Assembly: GCA_034359265.1 (NCBI GenBank)
Contig: CP136890.1
Coordinates: forward strand, 103,441,501 to 103,505,500
Origin: Canna indica
Lineage: Eukaryota > Streptophyta > Magnoliopsida > Zingiberales > Cannaceae
DNA: 64,000 nt
Reading direction: 5' to 3'
Shown: positions 10,601-21,228 of the stretch, piece by piece
Numbering within the stretch: position 1 is the first letter of the stretch
How the letters are laid out: every line of letters begins with the position of its first letter
Position numbers and translations under genes: made by a program
Notes under the pieces: generated by a model
Told to the model about the DNA's origin: nothing
The model's input: only the letters and a program-made list of their open reading frames with translations
The model's database searches: none

Positions 10601-13490
10601 GAGCTTGGCTTGGCACGGCTCGGCTAGGCTCATCTCGGCTTGGCTTGGCTAGGCTTGGCTCAACTTGGCTTGGTTGGGCTTGGCTTAGCTTGGCTTGGTT
10701 TGGCTTGACTTTGCTTGGCTTGGCTTGGCTTGACTTGGCTTTGGCTGGGCTTGGCTGGGCTTCGCTAGGCTCAACTAGGCTCGACTCAGCTCGGCTCTAA
10801 AAGGCTTGGCTCAAGTCACTTCAGCTTTGCTCATCTCGGCGAAGATAGGCAGTTGGCATGGTTAGGCATGAACAACTCGGCGTAGCTTAACAAATAAATA
10901 GGCTAAGCCGAGCCGAGACGAGCGAAGTTGAACTTAATCAAGTCCGAGCCGGTTCGAGCTGAGCTAAGTGTGCCATACCTTGCCAATCTCAGTTCAGCCA
11001 AGCTAAGATGGGCCGAGTCTAGTCGAGCCTAGCCAAGGCGAGCCAAGGCGAGCCAAGCCCAGCCAAGACCAGCAAAGCCAAGCCAACTCAATTGAATTCC
11101 GTTTTCATTTCTGTTAGGTTTTTTGCAAGCATGGATTGGCTTGGCTAGGCCAGTCTCGGCTTGGATAGCTAAGCCTAGCCAAGCTTTATGTGGGGTTGGC
11201 TTGGCACAGCTCGGCTTGGCTCATCTCGGATTGGCTTGGCTTGGCTTGGCTTGGCTGGGCTTGGCTTGACTTGGCTTGGCTTGGCTTGGCTTGGCTTGGC
11301 TTGGCTTGACTTGGCTTGGCTTGGCTTGGCTTAGCTTAGCTTGGCTTGGCTTGGCTCGGCTCGGCTCGGCTCAGCTGAGCTTGGCTGGGCTTCGCTAGGC
11401 TCAACTATGCTCGAGTCGGCTCGGCTCTGCAAGGCTAGGTTCAATTCGCTCAGAGCCGAGTCGAGCCAATTTGAGCCTTGCTAAGCCCAGCCTAGCCAAG
11501 CCAAGCCAAGCCAAGACAAGCCAAGCCAAGCCAAGCCAAGCCAAGCCAAGCCAAACCAAGCCAAGTCAAGCCAAGCCAAGCCAAGCCAAGCCAAGTCAAG
11601 CCAAGCCCAGCCAAGCCAAGTCAAGCCAAGCCTAGCCAAGCTGAGCCAAGCCGAGCCGTGTCAAGCCAAGCCTATCCTAGCCAACCTCACATCATGCGTA
11701 GAATTTTTTTCGAACTCAATTGATTTCTGTTTTCGTTAATGTCAGATTTTTTACAAGCATGGATTGGCTTGGCCAGGCCAGTATCGGCATGGATAGCCAA
11801 GACTAGCCAAGCTTGATGTGAGCTTGGCTTGGCACGGCTCGGCTAGGCTCATCTCGGCTTAGCTTGGCTGGGCTTGGCTTGGCTTGGTTTGGCTTGACTT
11901 TGCTTGGCTTGGCTTGGCTTTTCTTGGCTTGGCTGGGCTTGGCTAGGCTCAACTAGTCTCGACTCGGCTCGGCTCTGAAAGGCTTGGCTCAAGTCACTTC
12001 AGCTTTGCTCATCACGGCTAAGATAGGCAGTTGGCTTGGTTAGGCGTGAATGACTGGGCTTGGCTTAGCTTGGCTTGGCTGGGCTTGGTTTGGCTTGACT
12101 TTGCTTGGCTTGGCTTGGCTTTTCTTGGCTTGGCTTGACTTGGCTTGGCTGGGCTTCGCTAGGCTCAACTAGGCTCGACTCAGATCGGCTCTAAAAGGCT
12201 TGGCTCAAGTCACTTCAGCTTTGCTCATCTCGGCTAAGATAGGCAGTTGGCTTGGTTAGGCATGAACAACTCGGCGTAGCTTAACAAATAAATAGGCTAA
12301 GCCGAGCCGAGACGAGCGAAGTTCAACTTAATCAAGTCCGAGCCGGTTCGAGCTGAGCTAAGTGTGCCAAACCGAGCCAATCTCAATTCAGCCAAGCTAA
12401 GACGGGCCGAATCTAGTCGAGCCTAGCCAAGGCGAGCCAAGGCGAGGCAAGGCGAGGCAAGGCGAGCCAAGCCCAGCCAAGACCAGCCAAGACCAGCAAA
12501 GCCAAGCCAACTCAATTGAATTCCATTTTCATTTCTGTTAGGTTTTTTGCAAGCATGGATTGGCTTTGCTAGGCCAGTGTCGGCTTGGATAGCTAAGCCT
12601 AGCCAAGCTTTATGTGGGGTTGGCTTGGCACAGCTCGGCTTGGCTCATCTCGGATTGGCTTGGCTGGGCTTGGCTTGGCTTGGCTTGGCATGGCTTGGTT
12701 TAGCTTGGCTTTTCTTGGCTTGGCTTGGCTTGGCTTGGCTTGGCTTGGCTTGGCTTGGCTTGGCTTGGCTTGGCTTGGCTTGGCTTAGCTTGGCTTAGCT
12801 TGGCTTGGCTCGGCTCGGCTCGGCTTGGCTTGGCTGGGCTTGGTTGGGCTTCGCTAGGCTCAACTAGGCTCAACTCGGCTCGACTCTGCATGGCTAGGCT
12901 CAAGTCACTTCAGCTTTGCTCATCTCGGCTAGGATAGGCATTTGGCTCAGTTAGGCGTGAACGACTCGGCATAGCTTAACAAATAGATAGGCTAAGCCGA
13001 GCCAGTTGGAGCTGAGCTAAGTGTGCCAAACCGAGCCAAGCTAAAACGGGCCGAGTCTAGTCGAGCCTAGCCAAGCCGAGCCGAGCCGTTCGCGCCTAAC
13101 CTAACCAACTGCTTATCCTAGCTGAGACGAGCCAAACTGAGCTGACCTGAGCCTAGCCTAGCAGAGCCGAGCCGAGCCGAGTCGAGCCAAGTTGAGTCTT
13201 GCTAAGCCCAGCCAAGCCAAGCCAAGCCCAGCCATGCCCAGCCAAGCCAAGCCAAGCCCAGCCAAGCCAAGCCAAGCCAAGCCAAGCTAAGCCAAGCCAA
13301 GCCAAGCCAAGCCAAGCCAAGCCAAGCCAAGCCAAGCCAAGCCTAGCCAAGCCCAGCCAAGCCCAGCCGTGTCAAGCCAAGTCAAGCCAAGCCAAGCCTA
13401 TCCTAGCCAACCTCACATCATGCCGAGTCGTTCACGCCTAACCGAGGCTTGGCTTAGCTAGGCTTGGCTTGGCTTGGCTCGGCTTGGCTT
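7656..13490 (+). repeat. Pentamer foldback satellite, forward block 2
   Basis: Forward units. Core A copies are at 7930-8066, 8703-8850, 9633-9768, 10467-10603 and 11686-11822. Two 5'-truncated copies at 11086-11194 and 12510-12618 start at ACTCAATTG and end TTTATGTGGGG. A stub at 13412-13422 is fused to core B sequence just before the transposon fragment. A local variant of the AAGCC tract, AAGGCGAGGC, occurs at about 12,428-12,465 and again at about 56,080-56,105. The order of normal and truncated cores resembles 55.4-56.5 kb, suggesting common descent of those stretches. Confidence 0.88.
12840..13213 (+). repeat. Core B with its inverted arms, representative copy
   Basis: The left arm (about 12,840-12,973) and right arm (about 13,077-13,213) are imperfect inverted copies, by eye about 85-90% identical over about 130 bp. 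The best-kept part pairs GGATAGGCA..TTAGGCGTGAACG on the left with CGTTCGCGCCTAACC..GCTTATCC on the right. The loop holds the B core, recognised by TAGCTTAACAAATAGATAGG and AGCTAAGTGTGCCAAACC. Outside the arms the sequence passes into GGCTT (left) and AAGCC (right) tracts, which extend the complementarity. Confidence 0.8.
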
Positions 13491-14256
13491 GAACAACTGT
13501 TATTACTTGAACAACTTTGTCTTCTCCAATTTCCTCCACAAGAGAATCAAGTAACTCAAACAATTTTTCACCGATTTTCACAAATTTAGATCCATCAATA
13601 GATCTAACAAACATTGTTCCGGCGGGAGAGTTCACCAAAAAATTTATCAAGCATCTTTGCTTCCTATCAGTCCATGCATGTGACATAAGTGAACATCCAT
13701 GTTTGTCCCAATGCTCCTTATGGCCCTTCAACAAGCTTTGGGTGTACTCCATCTCCTTCTTGAGAAGTGGAACTCGTATCTCATGATAGCTTGGAGCTCG
13801 CAAATTTGGCCCAAAGCTTGAAATGGCTGCAAGCATATCATGAAAGCTCTTCAATTTGATGCAATTAAATGACAATCCAGCTTGGTACCAAAACCGAGCT
13901 ATATATTGATGGACCCTAGCTGTTGTTTCTTTGTCACATGTCTCTCTTATACTTGTTTCCCTCAACCTTTCATTTTTCCTCTTCTCAATGGTAGTTTCAG
14001 GTTTTCTACAAAATAAGTCTATCGGGCCTTTCAATTTCTTACTCCCACTAGCGTGACTAGCATTAGCAACAACTTCTCCAAATCCCTCATTAATTTCTTC
14101 TTCACTTTCACTATCACCATAGCCCAAATTTTCAAGATCGATGTTTCTAGCACTTGCAATTTCTCCCTCATTTTCATCTAAAGAGTGGGAATATTTCCAA
14201 CCTGGATCTGTCCTTGAAGCAGCCCTTGAGCCTTGTGAAGATCATTGGCTTGCCAT
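13491..14256 (-). pseudogene. Truncated hAT transposase fragment (DUF659 type), broken
   Basis: The minus strand encodes the first part of a zf-BED/DUF659-type hAT transposase. From about 14,241 down to 13,491 it reads continuously. It starts with a DPGWKYSHSLDENE-like stretch, a degenerate remnant of the usual N-terminal region, followed by an acidic linker (GYGDSESEEE). Next comes a DUF659-like region with ARFWYQAGLSFN, SFHDMLAAISSFGPNLRAP, SLMSHAWTDRKQRCLINFLV and EDKVVQVIT. The likely start ATG at 14,256 is followed by three codons and then an in-frame TGA at 14,242-14,244, so the gene is dead unless another start is used. Family members continue past VVQVIT with a DNAS motif. Here the coding region stops and runs in frame into satellite codons (AKPSQAK...), so the second catalytic Asp and the dimerisation domain are absent. 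An acceptor-like TTTGTAG lies just upstream of the ATG (intron end near 14,275). Family assignment is from motif recall. Confidence 0.75.
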
Positions 14257-14275
14257 TGTTTTGATTTGTAAATCC

Positions 14276-14880
14276 TACAAATTTAAACATCAACATTTTC
14301 AGAAATTAAAAAAAAAGTTGAATGAGAAGTTCTCATTCAAATGATCAAATGAAAATTGAAATGAATGAAACAGGAAAAAAAATAAAAACATAAAGAGAAA
14401 ACTGAACTAAAATTATCAAATGAAAGAAAAAAAAAAGGAGAAAAAATATACTTTCTGAAGTAAAAAAAAAAAGAATGAACAAACAAATTAATAGAAGTGA
14501 AAAAATAGAAGTGAAAAAATGAAAAAAAAGAAACAAAAAGAAACAAAAACAGAATAGAGACATTAAAAAAAGTAAAGAAAAGAAGTATGAAAGAAAAAGA
14601 AAAAAAAACTGAACAGAAGTAAAAAAAAGAGCAGCAAATAAGAAAGAAACAAGAAAAAAAAAGAAGTAAAGAAAAAAAAATCTAAAAGAAACAGGCAAAA
14701 CAAGAAAACAGAATAGAAAATGGAAAAAAAAGGAAAACAAGAAAACAAAAATAGAAAAAAAGAAAAAAAATAGAAATAAAATTGAAAGAAGCTGGAAAAA
14801 CAAAAAACAACCTAAAAAACAAGAACAAAATAATGATATGAAGAAGAGAAGTGAATGAGAGAGAAATATCATTAAAAATA
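14276..14880 (-). other. Pyrimidine-rich intron-like region of the hAT fragment
   Basis: On the minus strand this stretch is very rich in T and C (A/G-rich on plus) and ends in a TTTGTAG acceptor-like site just before the predicted start codon. It fits a 5'-leader intron of the transposase gene that has expanded by slippage. The phenylalanine-rich open frames across it are low-complexity artefacts. Confidence 0.5.
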
Positions 14881-15105
14881 GTGAAAAATGCTATTTTTTT
14901 CGTCGGAATTCATCGCCAAAGTGCCGGAGCTAGTCGCCGGAGCTGGTCGCCGGATTCTGACGCCGAATTTTGTCGCCATAGTGGAGCAGCGGGTGGTGGA
15001 GAACTTTTCAAAAGGGAGCAAGCAGCAGCCGCCGGCTTAGATGACTAGGGTTTTAATTTTAACCCTTCTTACATAATTACAAAAACACCCTTAGTTTAAA
15101 AAAAT
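14881..15105 (-). other. 5' leader/promoter-side sequence of the hAT fragment
   Basis: The sequence is unlike the satellite. Read on the minus strand it begins AAGGGTGTTTTTGTAATTA, passes an AAAACCCTAG motif common in plant 5' leaders, and then has a GC-rich stretch with three GCCGG-containing repeats. A small open frame starts at an ATG at 14,979 and stops after about 35 codons. It could be a leader ORF or a short first exon, which the sequence does not decide. No terminal inverted repeat was recognised at the 15,105 boundary with satellite. Confidence 0.45.
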
Positions 15106-15590
15106 TTGGCTAGGCTAGGTTTGGCTTGGCTGGGCTTGGCTTGACTTGGCTGGACACGACTCGGCTTGGCTGGGCTTGGCTTGGCTTGACTTGACTTGGC
15201 TTGGCTTGAGTTGGCTTGGCTTGGCTTGGCTTGACTTGACTTGGCTTGGCTTGGCTTAGCTTGGCTTGGCTTGGCTTGGCTAGGCTTAGCAAGGCTCAAC
15301 TTGGCTCGACTCGGCTCGGCTCGACTCTGCTAGGCCAGGCTCAGGTCAGCTCAGTTTGGCTCGAATCAGCTAGTATAAGCAGTTGGTTCGGTTAGGCGCT
15401 AACGGCTCCGCTTGGCAAGGTTCGACTAGACTCGGCTCGTCTTAGCTTGGCTGAACTGAGCTTGGCTCGGTTTGACACACTTAGCTCAGCTTGAATCGGC
15501 TCGGACTCAATTAAGCTCAACTTCGCTCGTCTCGGCTTAGCTTAGCCTATCTATTTGTTAAGCTATGCCGAGTCGTTCACGCCTAGCCGT
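15106..15590 (-). repeat. Satellite, reverse block
   Basis: This block starts immediately after the transposon fragment with the sequence that normally follows a reverse core A (GGCTAGGCTAGGTTTGG, GACACGACTCGG). It continues with a GGCTT tract, an inverted right B arm and core B (TATCTATTTGTTAAGC at about 15,549-15,564). No core A is present. The missing core A marks where the fragment replaced array sequence. Confidence 0.8.
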
Positions 15591-16235
15591 GGCTTGGCTT
15601 AGCTAGGCTTGGCTGGGCTTGGCTGGGCTCGGCTTGGCTTGGCTTGGATTGGCTCGGCTCGGCTCGGCTCGGTTTGGCTTGGCTTGGCTTGGCTGGGCTT
15701 GGCTCGGCTCGGCTTGGCTCGAGTTGGATTGGCTCAGCTCGGCTTGGCTCGGCTTGGCTTGGCTCGGCTCGGCTTGGCTGGGCTTAGTTAGGCTCAATTA
15801 GGCTCGACTAGGCTTGGCTCTGCAAGGCTAGACTCAGGTCAATTCAGCTTGCCTCATCTCGGCTGGGATAGGCAGTTGGCTCGGTTAGGCATGAACGACT
15901 TGGGGTAGCTTAACAAATAGATATGCTAAGTCGAGCTGAGCCGAGCGAAGTTGAGCCTAACCAAGTCCGAGCTGGTTCGAGCAGAGCTAAGTGTGCCAAA
16001 CCGAGCCAAGCTCAGTTCAGCCAAGCCAAGCCCAGCCCAACCAAGCCAAGCCAAGCCAAGCCTAGGCAAGCCCAGTCTAGCCAAGCCTAACCAAGCCAAC
16101 CTCACATCATGCATGTAATTTTTTTCGAACTCATTTGAACTCCGTTTTCAGTTCTATCAGATTCTTTGCTGGGCAAACCTATCCTATCCAAGCCCAACAA
16201 AGCCCAGCAAAGCCAAGCCAAGCCAAGCCAAGTGA
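15591..16235 (+). repeat. Satellite, subfamily-2 unit, forward
   Basis: Diverged unit type. Core B reads AACAAATAGATATGCTAAG and GTTCGAGCAGAGC instead of GATAGGC and GAGCTGAGC. Core A (16,101 to about 16,180) reads GCATGTAATTTTTTTCG, then CATTTGAACTCCG and TTCTTTGCTGGGCAAAC instead of TTTTTTGCAAGCATGG. The same diagnostic changes travel together in other subfamily-2 units. Confidence 0.8.
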
Positions 16236-16822
16236 CTTGAGCCTAGCCTTGCAGAGCCGAGCCGAGTCGAACCTAGTTGAGCCTAGCGAAGCCCAGCCAA
16301 GCCCAGTCAAGCCAAGCCGTGCTGAGCCAAGCCAAACCAAGCCAAGCCCAGCCAAGCAAAGCTGAGCCAAGCCGAGCCGAGCCAAGCCCAGCCAAGCTAA
16401 GCCAAGATGAGCCAAGCCGAGCCGTGCCAAGCCAGGCTCACATCAAGCTTGGCTAGGCTTGGCTATCCAAGCCGAGACTAGCCTAGCCAAGCCAAGCCAT
16501 GCTTGCAAAAAATCTGACAGAACTGAAAACGGAGTTCAATTGAGTTCGAAAAAAATTCTACACATGATTTGAGGTTGGCTAGTATAGGTTTGGCTTGGCT
16601 GGGCTTGGCTTGACTCGGCTTAACCCGACTCAGCGTGGCTCAGCTTGGCTGGGCTTAGCTTGGCTTGACTTGACTGAGCTTGGCTCGGTTTGGCTTGGCT
16701 TGGCTGGGCTTGGCTTGATTGAGCTTGGCTCAGTTTGGCACACTTAGCTCAGCTCGAACTGGCTCAGACTCGATTAAGCTCAACTTCGCTCATTACGGCT
16801 CGGCTTAGCCTATTTATTTGTT
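16236..16822 (-). repeat. Satellite, subfamily-1 reverse block
   Basis: Contains a reverse core A at 16437-16573 (closing variant TGATTTGAG) and a reverse core B that stops at TATTTATTTGTTA. At 16,823 it joins directly to forward core B sequence. Confidence 0.8.
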
Positions 16823-18335
16823 AGGCATGAACGACTTGGCGTAGCATAACAAATAGATATGCTAAGCCGAGCCGAGCCAAGCGAAGTTGAGCCTAACCGA
16901 GTCCGAGCCGATTCGAGCAGAGCTAAGTGTGCCAAACCGAGCCAAGCTAAGTTAAGCCAAGCCTAACCAAGCCAACCTCACATCATGCATAGAATTTTTT
17001 TCGAACTCATTTGAACTCTGTTTTCAGGTTTTCAATTCTATCAAATTCTTTGCTGGGCAAGCCTAGCCTATCCAAGCCTAGCCAAGCCAAGCCAAGCCAA
17101 CCTCACATCAAGCTTGGATGGGCTTGGCTAGGCTTGGCTGGGCTAAACTAGGCTCGACTCGGCTCGGCTCGGCTCGGCTCTGCTAGGCTAGGCTCAGGTC
17201 ACTTTAGCTTGGCTCGTCACTGCTACGATAGGCAGTTGGCTCGGTTAGGCGTGAACGACTCGGCGTAGCTTAACAAATAGATAGGCTAAGTCGAGCCGAG
17301 ACGAGCGAAGTTGAGTTTAATCGAGTCTGAGCCGGTTCGAGCTGAGCTAAGTGTGCCAAACCGAGCCATGCTCAGTTCAGCCAAGCTAAGACGAGCCGAG
17401 TCTAGTCGAGCCTAGCCAAGCCTAACCGTTCCCGCCTAACCGAACCAACTGCTTATCCTAGCTGAGACGAGCCAAACTGAGCTGACCTGAGCCTAGCCTA
17501 GCAGAGCCGAGCCGAGTCAAGCCAAGTTGAGCCTTGCTAAGCCCAGCCAAGCCAAGCCTAGCCAAGCCAAGCCGAGCCGAGCCAAGCCAAGCCAAGCCAA
17601 GCCAAGCCAAGCCAAGCCAAGCCAAGCCAAGCCAAGTCAAGCCAAGCCAAGTCAAGCCAAGTCAAGCCAAGCCAAGCCATGCCAAGCGAAGCCAAGCCAA
17701 GCCAAGTCAAGCCAAGCCAAGCTGAGCCAAGTCAAGCCAAGCTAGGACAAGTCGAGTCGTGTCAAGCCTAGCCAATCCAAACCTATCCTAGCCAACCTCA
17801 AATCATGCGTAGAATTTTTTTCGAACTCAATTGAACTCCATTTTCATTTCTGTTAGATTTTATGCAAGCATGGCTTGGCTTGGCTAGGCTAGTCTTGGCT
17901 TGGATAGCCAAGCATAGCCAAGCTTGATGTGAGCTTGGCATGGCACGACTCGGCTTGGCTCATCTCGGCTTGGCTTGGAAGGGCTTGGCTCAGATCGGCT
18001 CAGCTTGGCTCAGCTTGGCTTGGCTTGGCTTGGCTTGGCTTGGCTTGGCTGGGCTGGGCTTGGCTAGGCTTCGCTAGGCTCAACTAGGTTCGACTCGGCT
18101 CGGCTATGCAAGGCTAGGCTCAAGTCACTTCAGCTTGGCTCATCTCGGCTAGAATAGGCAGTTGGCTCGATTAGGCGTTAACGAATCGGTGTAGCTTAAC
18201 AAAAAGAGAGGCTAAGCCAAACCGAAACGAGCGGAGTTGAGCTTAATCGAGTCCGAGCCAGTTTGAGCTGAGCTAAGTGTGCCAAACCGAGCCAAGCTCA
18301 GTTTAGCCAAGCTATGACAAGCCGAGTCTAGTCGA
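16823..18335 (+). repeat. Satellite, forward block (subfamily 2 then 1)
   Basis: Starts in the middle of core B with GGCATGAACGACTTGG, carries a subfamily-2 core A (16,977 to about 17,060) and an extra CTCACATCA at 17,102. It then continues as subfamily 1 with core A at 17797-17933 (variant CTCAAATCATGC). Confidence 0.8.
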
Positions 18336-18835
18336 GCCTAGTTGAGCCTAGCGAAGCCCAGCCAAGCCAAGCCGAGTCGAGCCGAGTCGAGCCGAGTCGA
18401 GCCGAGCCAAGGCAAGCCAAGCCAAGAAAAGCCAAGCTAAGCAAAGCCAAGCTAAGCAAAGCCAAGCTAAGCAAAGCCAAGCTAAGCAAAGCCAAGCCAA
18501 GCCAAGCCAAGCCAAGCCAAGCCAAGCCAATCCAAGCCAAGCCATGCCAAGCCAAGTTAAGCCTAGCCATGCCAAGCCAAGCCAAGCCGAGCCGAGCCCA
18601 GCCAAGCCCAGCCAAGCCAAGCCGAGATGAGCCAAGCCAAGCAGTGCCAAGCCAAGCTCACATCAAGCTTGGCAAGGCTTGGCTATCCAAGCCGAGACTA
18701 GCCTAGCCAAGCCAAGCCATCCTTGCAGAAAATCTAACAGAATTGAAAACAGAGTTCAATTGAGTTTGAAAAGAATTCTACGCATGATGTGAGGTTGGCT
18801 GGGAAAGGTTTGGCTTGGATGGGCTTGGCTTGACT
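18336..18835 (-). repeat. Satellite, reverse block
   Basis: Reverse core A at 18657-18793. The AAGCC tract before it carries a four-fold repeat of a 15-bp variant, AAGCCAAGCTAAGCA (about 18,431-18,490), showing local amplification of a mutated three-pentamer unit. Confidence 0.8.
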
Positions 18836-19912
18836 TAGCTTGACACGGCTTGGCATGGCTCATCTTGGCATGGCTCAGCTTGGCTTGGCTTGGCTTGGCT
18901 CGGCTCAGCTCGGCTTGGCTTGGCTAGGCTTGGCTCGGCTCGGCTTGGATTGGCTTGGCTCAGCTTGGCTCGGATCGGCTCGGCTTGGCTTAGCTTGGCT
19001 GGGCTTGGCTAGGCATAGTTAGGCTCAATTAGGCTCGACTCAGCTCGGCTCTGCAAGGCTAGACTCAGGTTAATTCAGCTTGGCTCGTCTCGGCTGGGAT
19101 AGGCAGTTCGCTCGGTTAGGCGTGAATGACTTGGCGTAGCTTAACAAATAGATATGCTAAGCCAAGCCGAGCGAAGTTGAGTCTAACCGAGTCTGAGCCA
19201 TTTCGAGCATAGCTAAGTGTGCCAAACCCAGCCAAGCTCAGTTTAGCCAAGCCAAGCCCAGCCAAGCCAGGCCAAGCATAGCCAAGCCAACCTAACATCA
19301 TGCATAGAATTTTTTTCGAACTCATTTGAACTCCGTTTTCAGTTCTATAAGATTCTTTGCTGGGCAAGCCTAGCCTATCCAAGCCTAACTTGGTTCAGCT
19401 TGGCTTGGCTTGGCTTGGCTTGGCTTGGCTTGGCTTGGCTTGGCTTGGCTTGGCTTGGCTGGGCTTGGCTTGGCTTGGCTCGGCTCGGCTCGGCTTGGCT
19501 TGGCTTGGCTTGGCTCGGCTTGGCTCGGCTTGGCTTGGCTCGGCTTGGCTCGGTTAGGCTTGGCTGGGCTTGGCTTGGCTTGGCTTGGCTTGGATTGGCT
19601 TGGCTTGGCTTGGCTTGGCTTGGCTTGGCTTGGCTGGGCTTCGCTAGGCTCAACTAGGTTCGACTCGGCTCGGCTATGCAAGGCTAGGCTCAAGTCACTT
19701 CAGCTTGGCTCATCTCGGCTAGGATAGGCAGTTGGCTCAATTTGGCGTTAACGACTCGGTGTAGCTTAACAAATAGAGAGGCTAAGCCGAGCCGTAATGA
19801 GCGAAGTTGAGATTAATCGAGTCCGAGTCGGTTCGAGCTGAGCTAAGTGTGCCAAACCGAGCCAAGCTCAGTTTAGCCAAGCTAAGACGAGCCGAGTCTA
19901 GTCGATCCTAGT
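18836..19912 (+). repeat. Satellite, forward block (subfamily 2, then 1)
   Basis: Subfamily-2 core B at about 19,110-19,240 and subfamily-2 core A (19,292 to about 19,375, starting CTAACATCATGCATAG). A long mixed GGCTT/GGCTC tract (19,391-19,640) and a subfamily-1 core B follow. Confidence 0.8.
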
Positions 19913-21228
19913 TGAGCCTAGCCAAGCCCAGCCAAGCCAATCCAAGCCGAGCCGAACCGAGCCGATCCGAGCCAAGCCAAGCCAAGCCAAACCAAGCCAC
20001 GCCAAGCCAAGCCAAGCCAAACCAAGCCAAGCAAAGCCAAGCCAAGCCAAGCCAAACCAAGCCAAGCCAAGCCAAGCCAAGCCAAGCCAAGCCAAGCCAA
20101 GCCAAGCTAAGCCAAGCTAAGCCAAGCCCAGCCAAGCCAAGCTGAGCCAAGCTGAGCTGAGCCGAGCCAAGCCGAGCTGAGCCGAGCCAAGCCCTTCCAA
20201 GCCAAGCCGAGATGAGCCAAGTCGAGCCGTGCCAAGCCAAGCTCACATCAAGCTTGGCTTGGCTTGGCTATCCAATCCGATACTGGTCTAGCCAAGCCAA
20301 GCCATGCTTGCAAAAAATCTGACAGAATTTCTACGCATGATGTGAGGTTGGCTAGGATAGGTTTGGCTTGGCTGGGCTCGGCTTGACTTGGCTTGACACG
20401 GCTCGGCTTGGATAAGCTTGGCTGGGCTTGGCTTGACTTGGCTTGACTCTACTTGGCTTGGCTTGGCTTGGCTTAGCTCGGCTTAGCTCGGCTTGGCTAG
20501 GCTTAGCAAGGCTCAACTTGGCTCGACTCAGCTCGGCTGCTCGGCTCTGCTAGGCTAGGCTCAGGTCGGCTCAGTTTGGCTCATCTCAGCTAGGATAAAT
20601 AGTTGGTTCGGTTAGGCGCGAACGGCTCGGCTTGGCTAGGCTCGACTAGACTTGGCTCGTCTTAGCTTGGCAGAACTGAGCTTGGCTTAGTTTGGCACAC
20701 TTAGCTCAGCTCTAACCGGCACGGACTCGATTAAGCTCAACTTCGCTCATATCGGCTCGCCTTAGCCTATCTATTTGTTAAGGTACGCTGAGTCATTCAC
20801 GCCTAACCGAGCCAACTACCTATCGTAGCAGAGACGAGCCAAGCTAAAGTGACCTGAGTCTAGCCTAGCAGAGCTGAGCCGAGTCCAGCCTAGTATAGCC
20901 CAGCCCAGCCAAGCTTGATGTGAGGTTGGCTTGGCTTGGCTTGGCTGGGCTTGGATAGGCTAGGCTTGCCCAGCAATGAATCTGATAGAACTGAAAACAG
21001 AGTTCAAATGAGTTCGAAAAAAATTGTATGCATGATGTGAGGTTGGCTTGGTTAGGCTTGGCTAGACGGGGTTTGGCTAGGCTTGGCTTGGCTTGGCTGA
21101 ACTGAGCTTGGCTCGGTTTGGCACACTTAGCTCTGCTCGAACCGGCTCGGACTCGGTTAGGCTTAACTTCGCTCGGCTCTGCTCGGCTTAGTATATCTAT
21201 TTGTTAAGCTACGCCAAGTTGTTCACGC
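19913..21228 (-). repeat. Satellite, reverse block (subfamily 1, then 2)
   Basis: Core A at 20242-20345 lacks its middle: CTGACAG is joined to AATTTCTACGC. A subfamily-2 reverse core A follows at about 20,960-21,041. The block ends in core B at CACGCCTAACAAATAG, where the normal spacing is lost (junction about 21,228). Confidence 0.78.

Noticed and set aside
12990..13040. Possible RNA polymerase III B-box (GGTTCGAGCTGAG) in many core B copies, suggesting a SINE or tRNA origin
   Set aside because: Only the first eight bases match the B-box consensus, no convincing A-box lies at the right distance, and no cloverleaf could be drawn. It is weak evidence in a low-complexity setting.
13517..13786. 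Plus-strand open frame of 89 aa, and another at 14,141-14,344
   Set aside because: Both are shadows of the minus-strand transposase fragment, which carries the recognisable motifs.
14345..14872. 175-aa phenylalanine-rich open frame on the minus strand
   Set aside because: It is a translation of a T/C-rich low-complexity stretch that looks like an intron. A similar F-rich frame overlaps it in another register.
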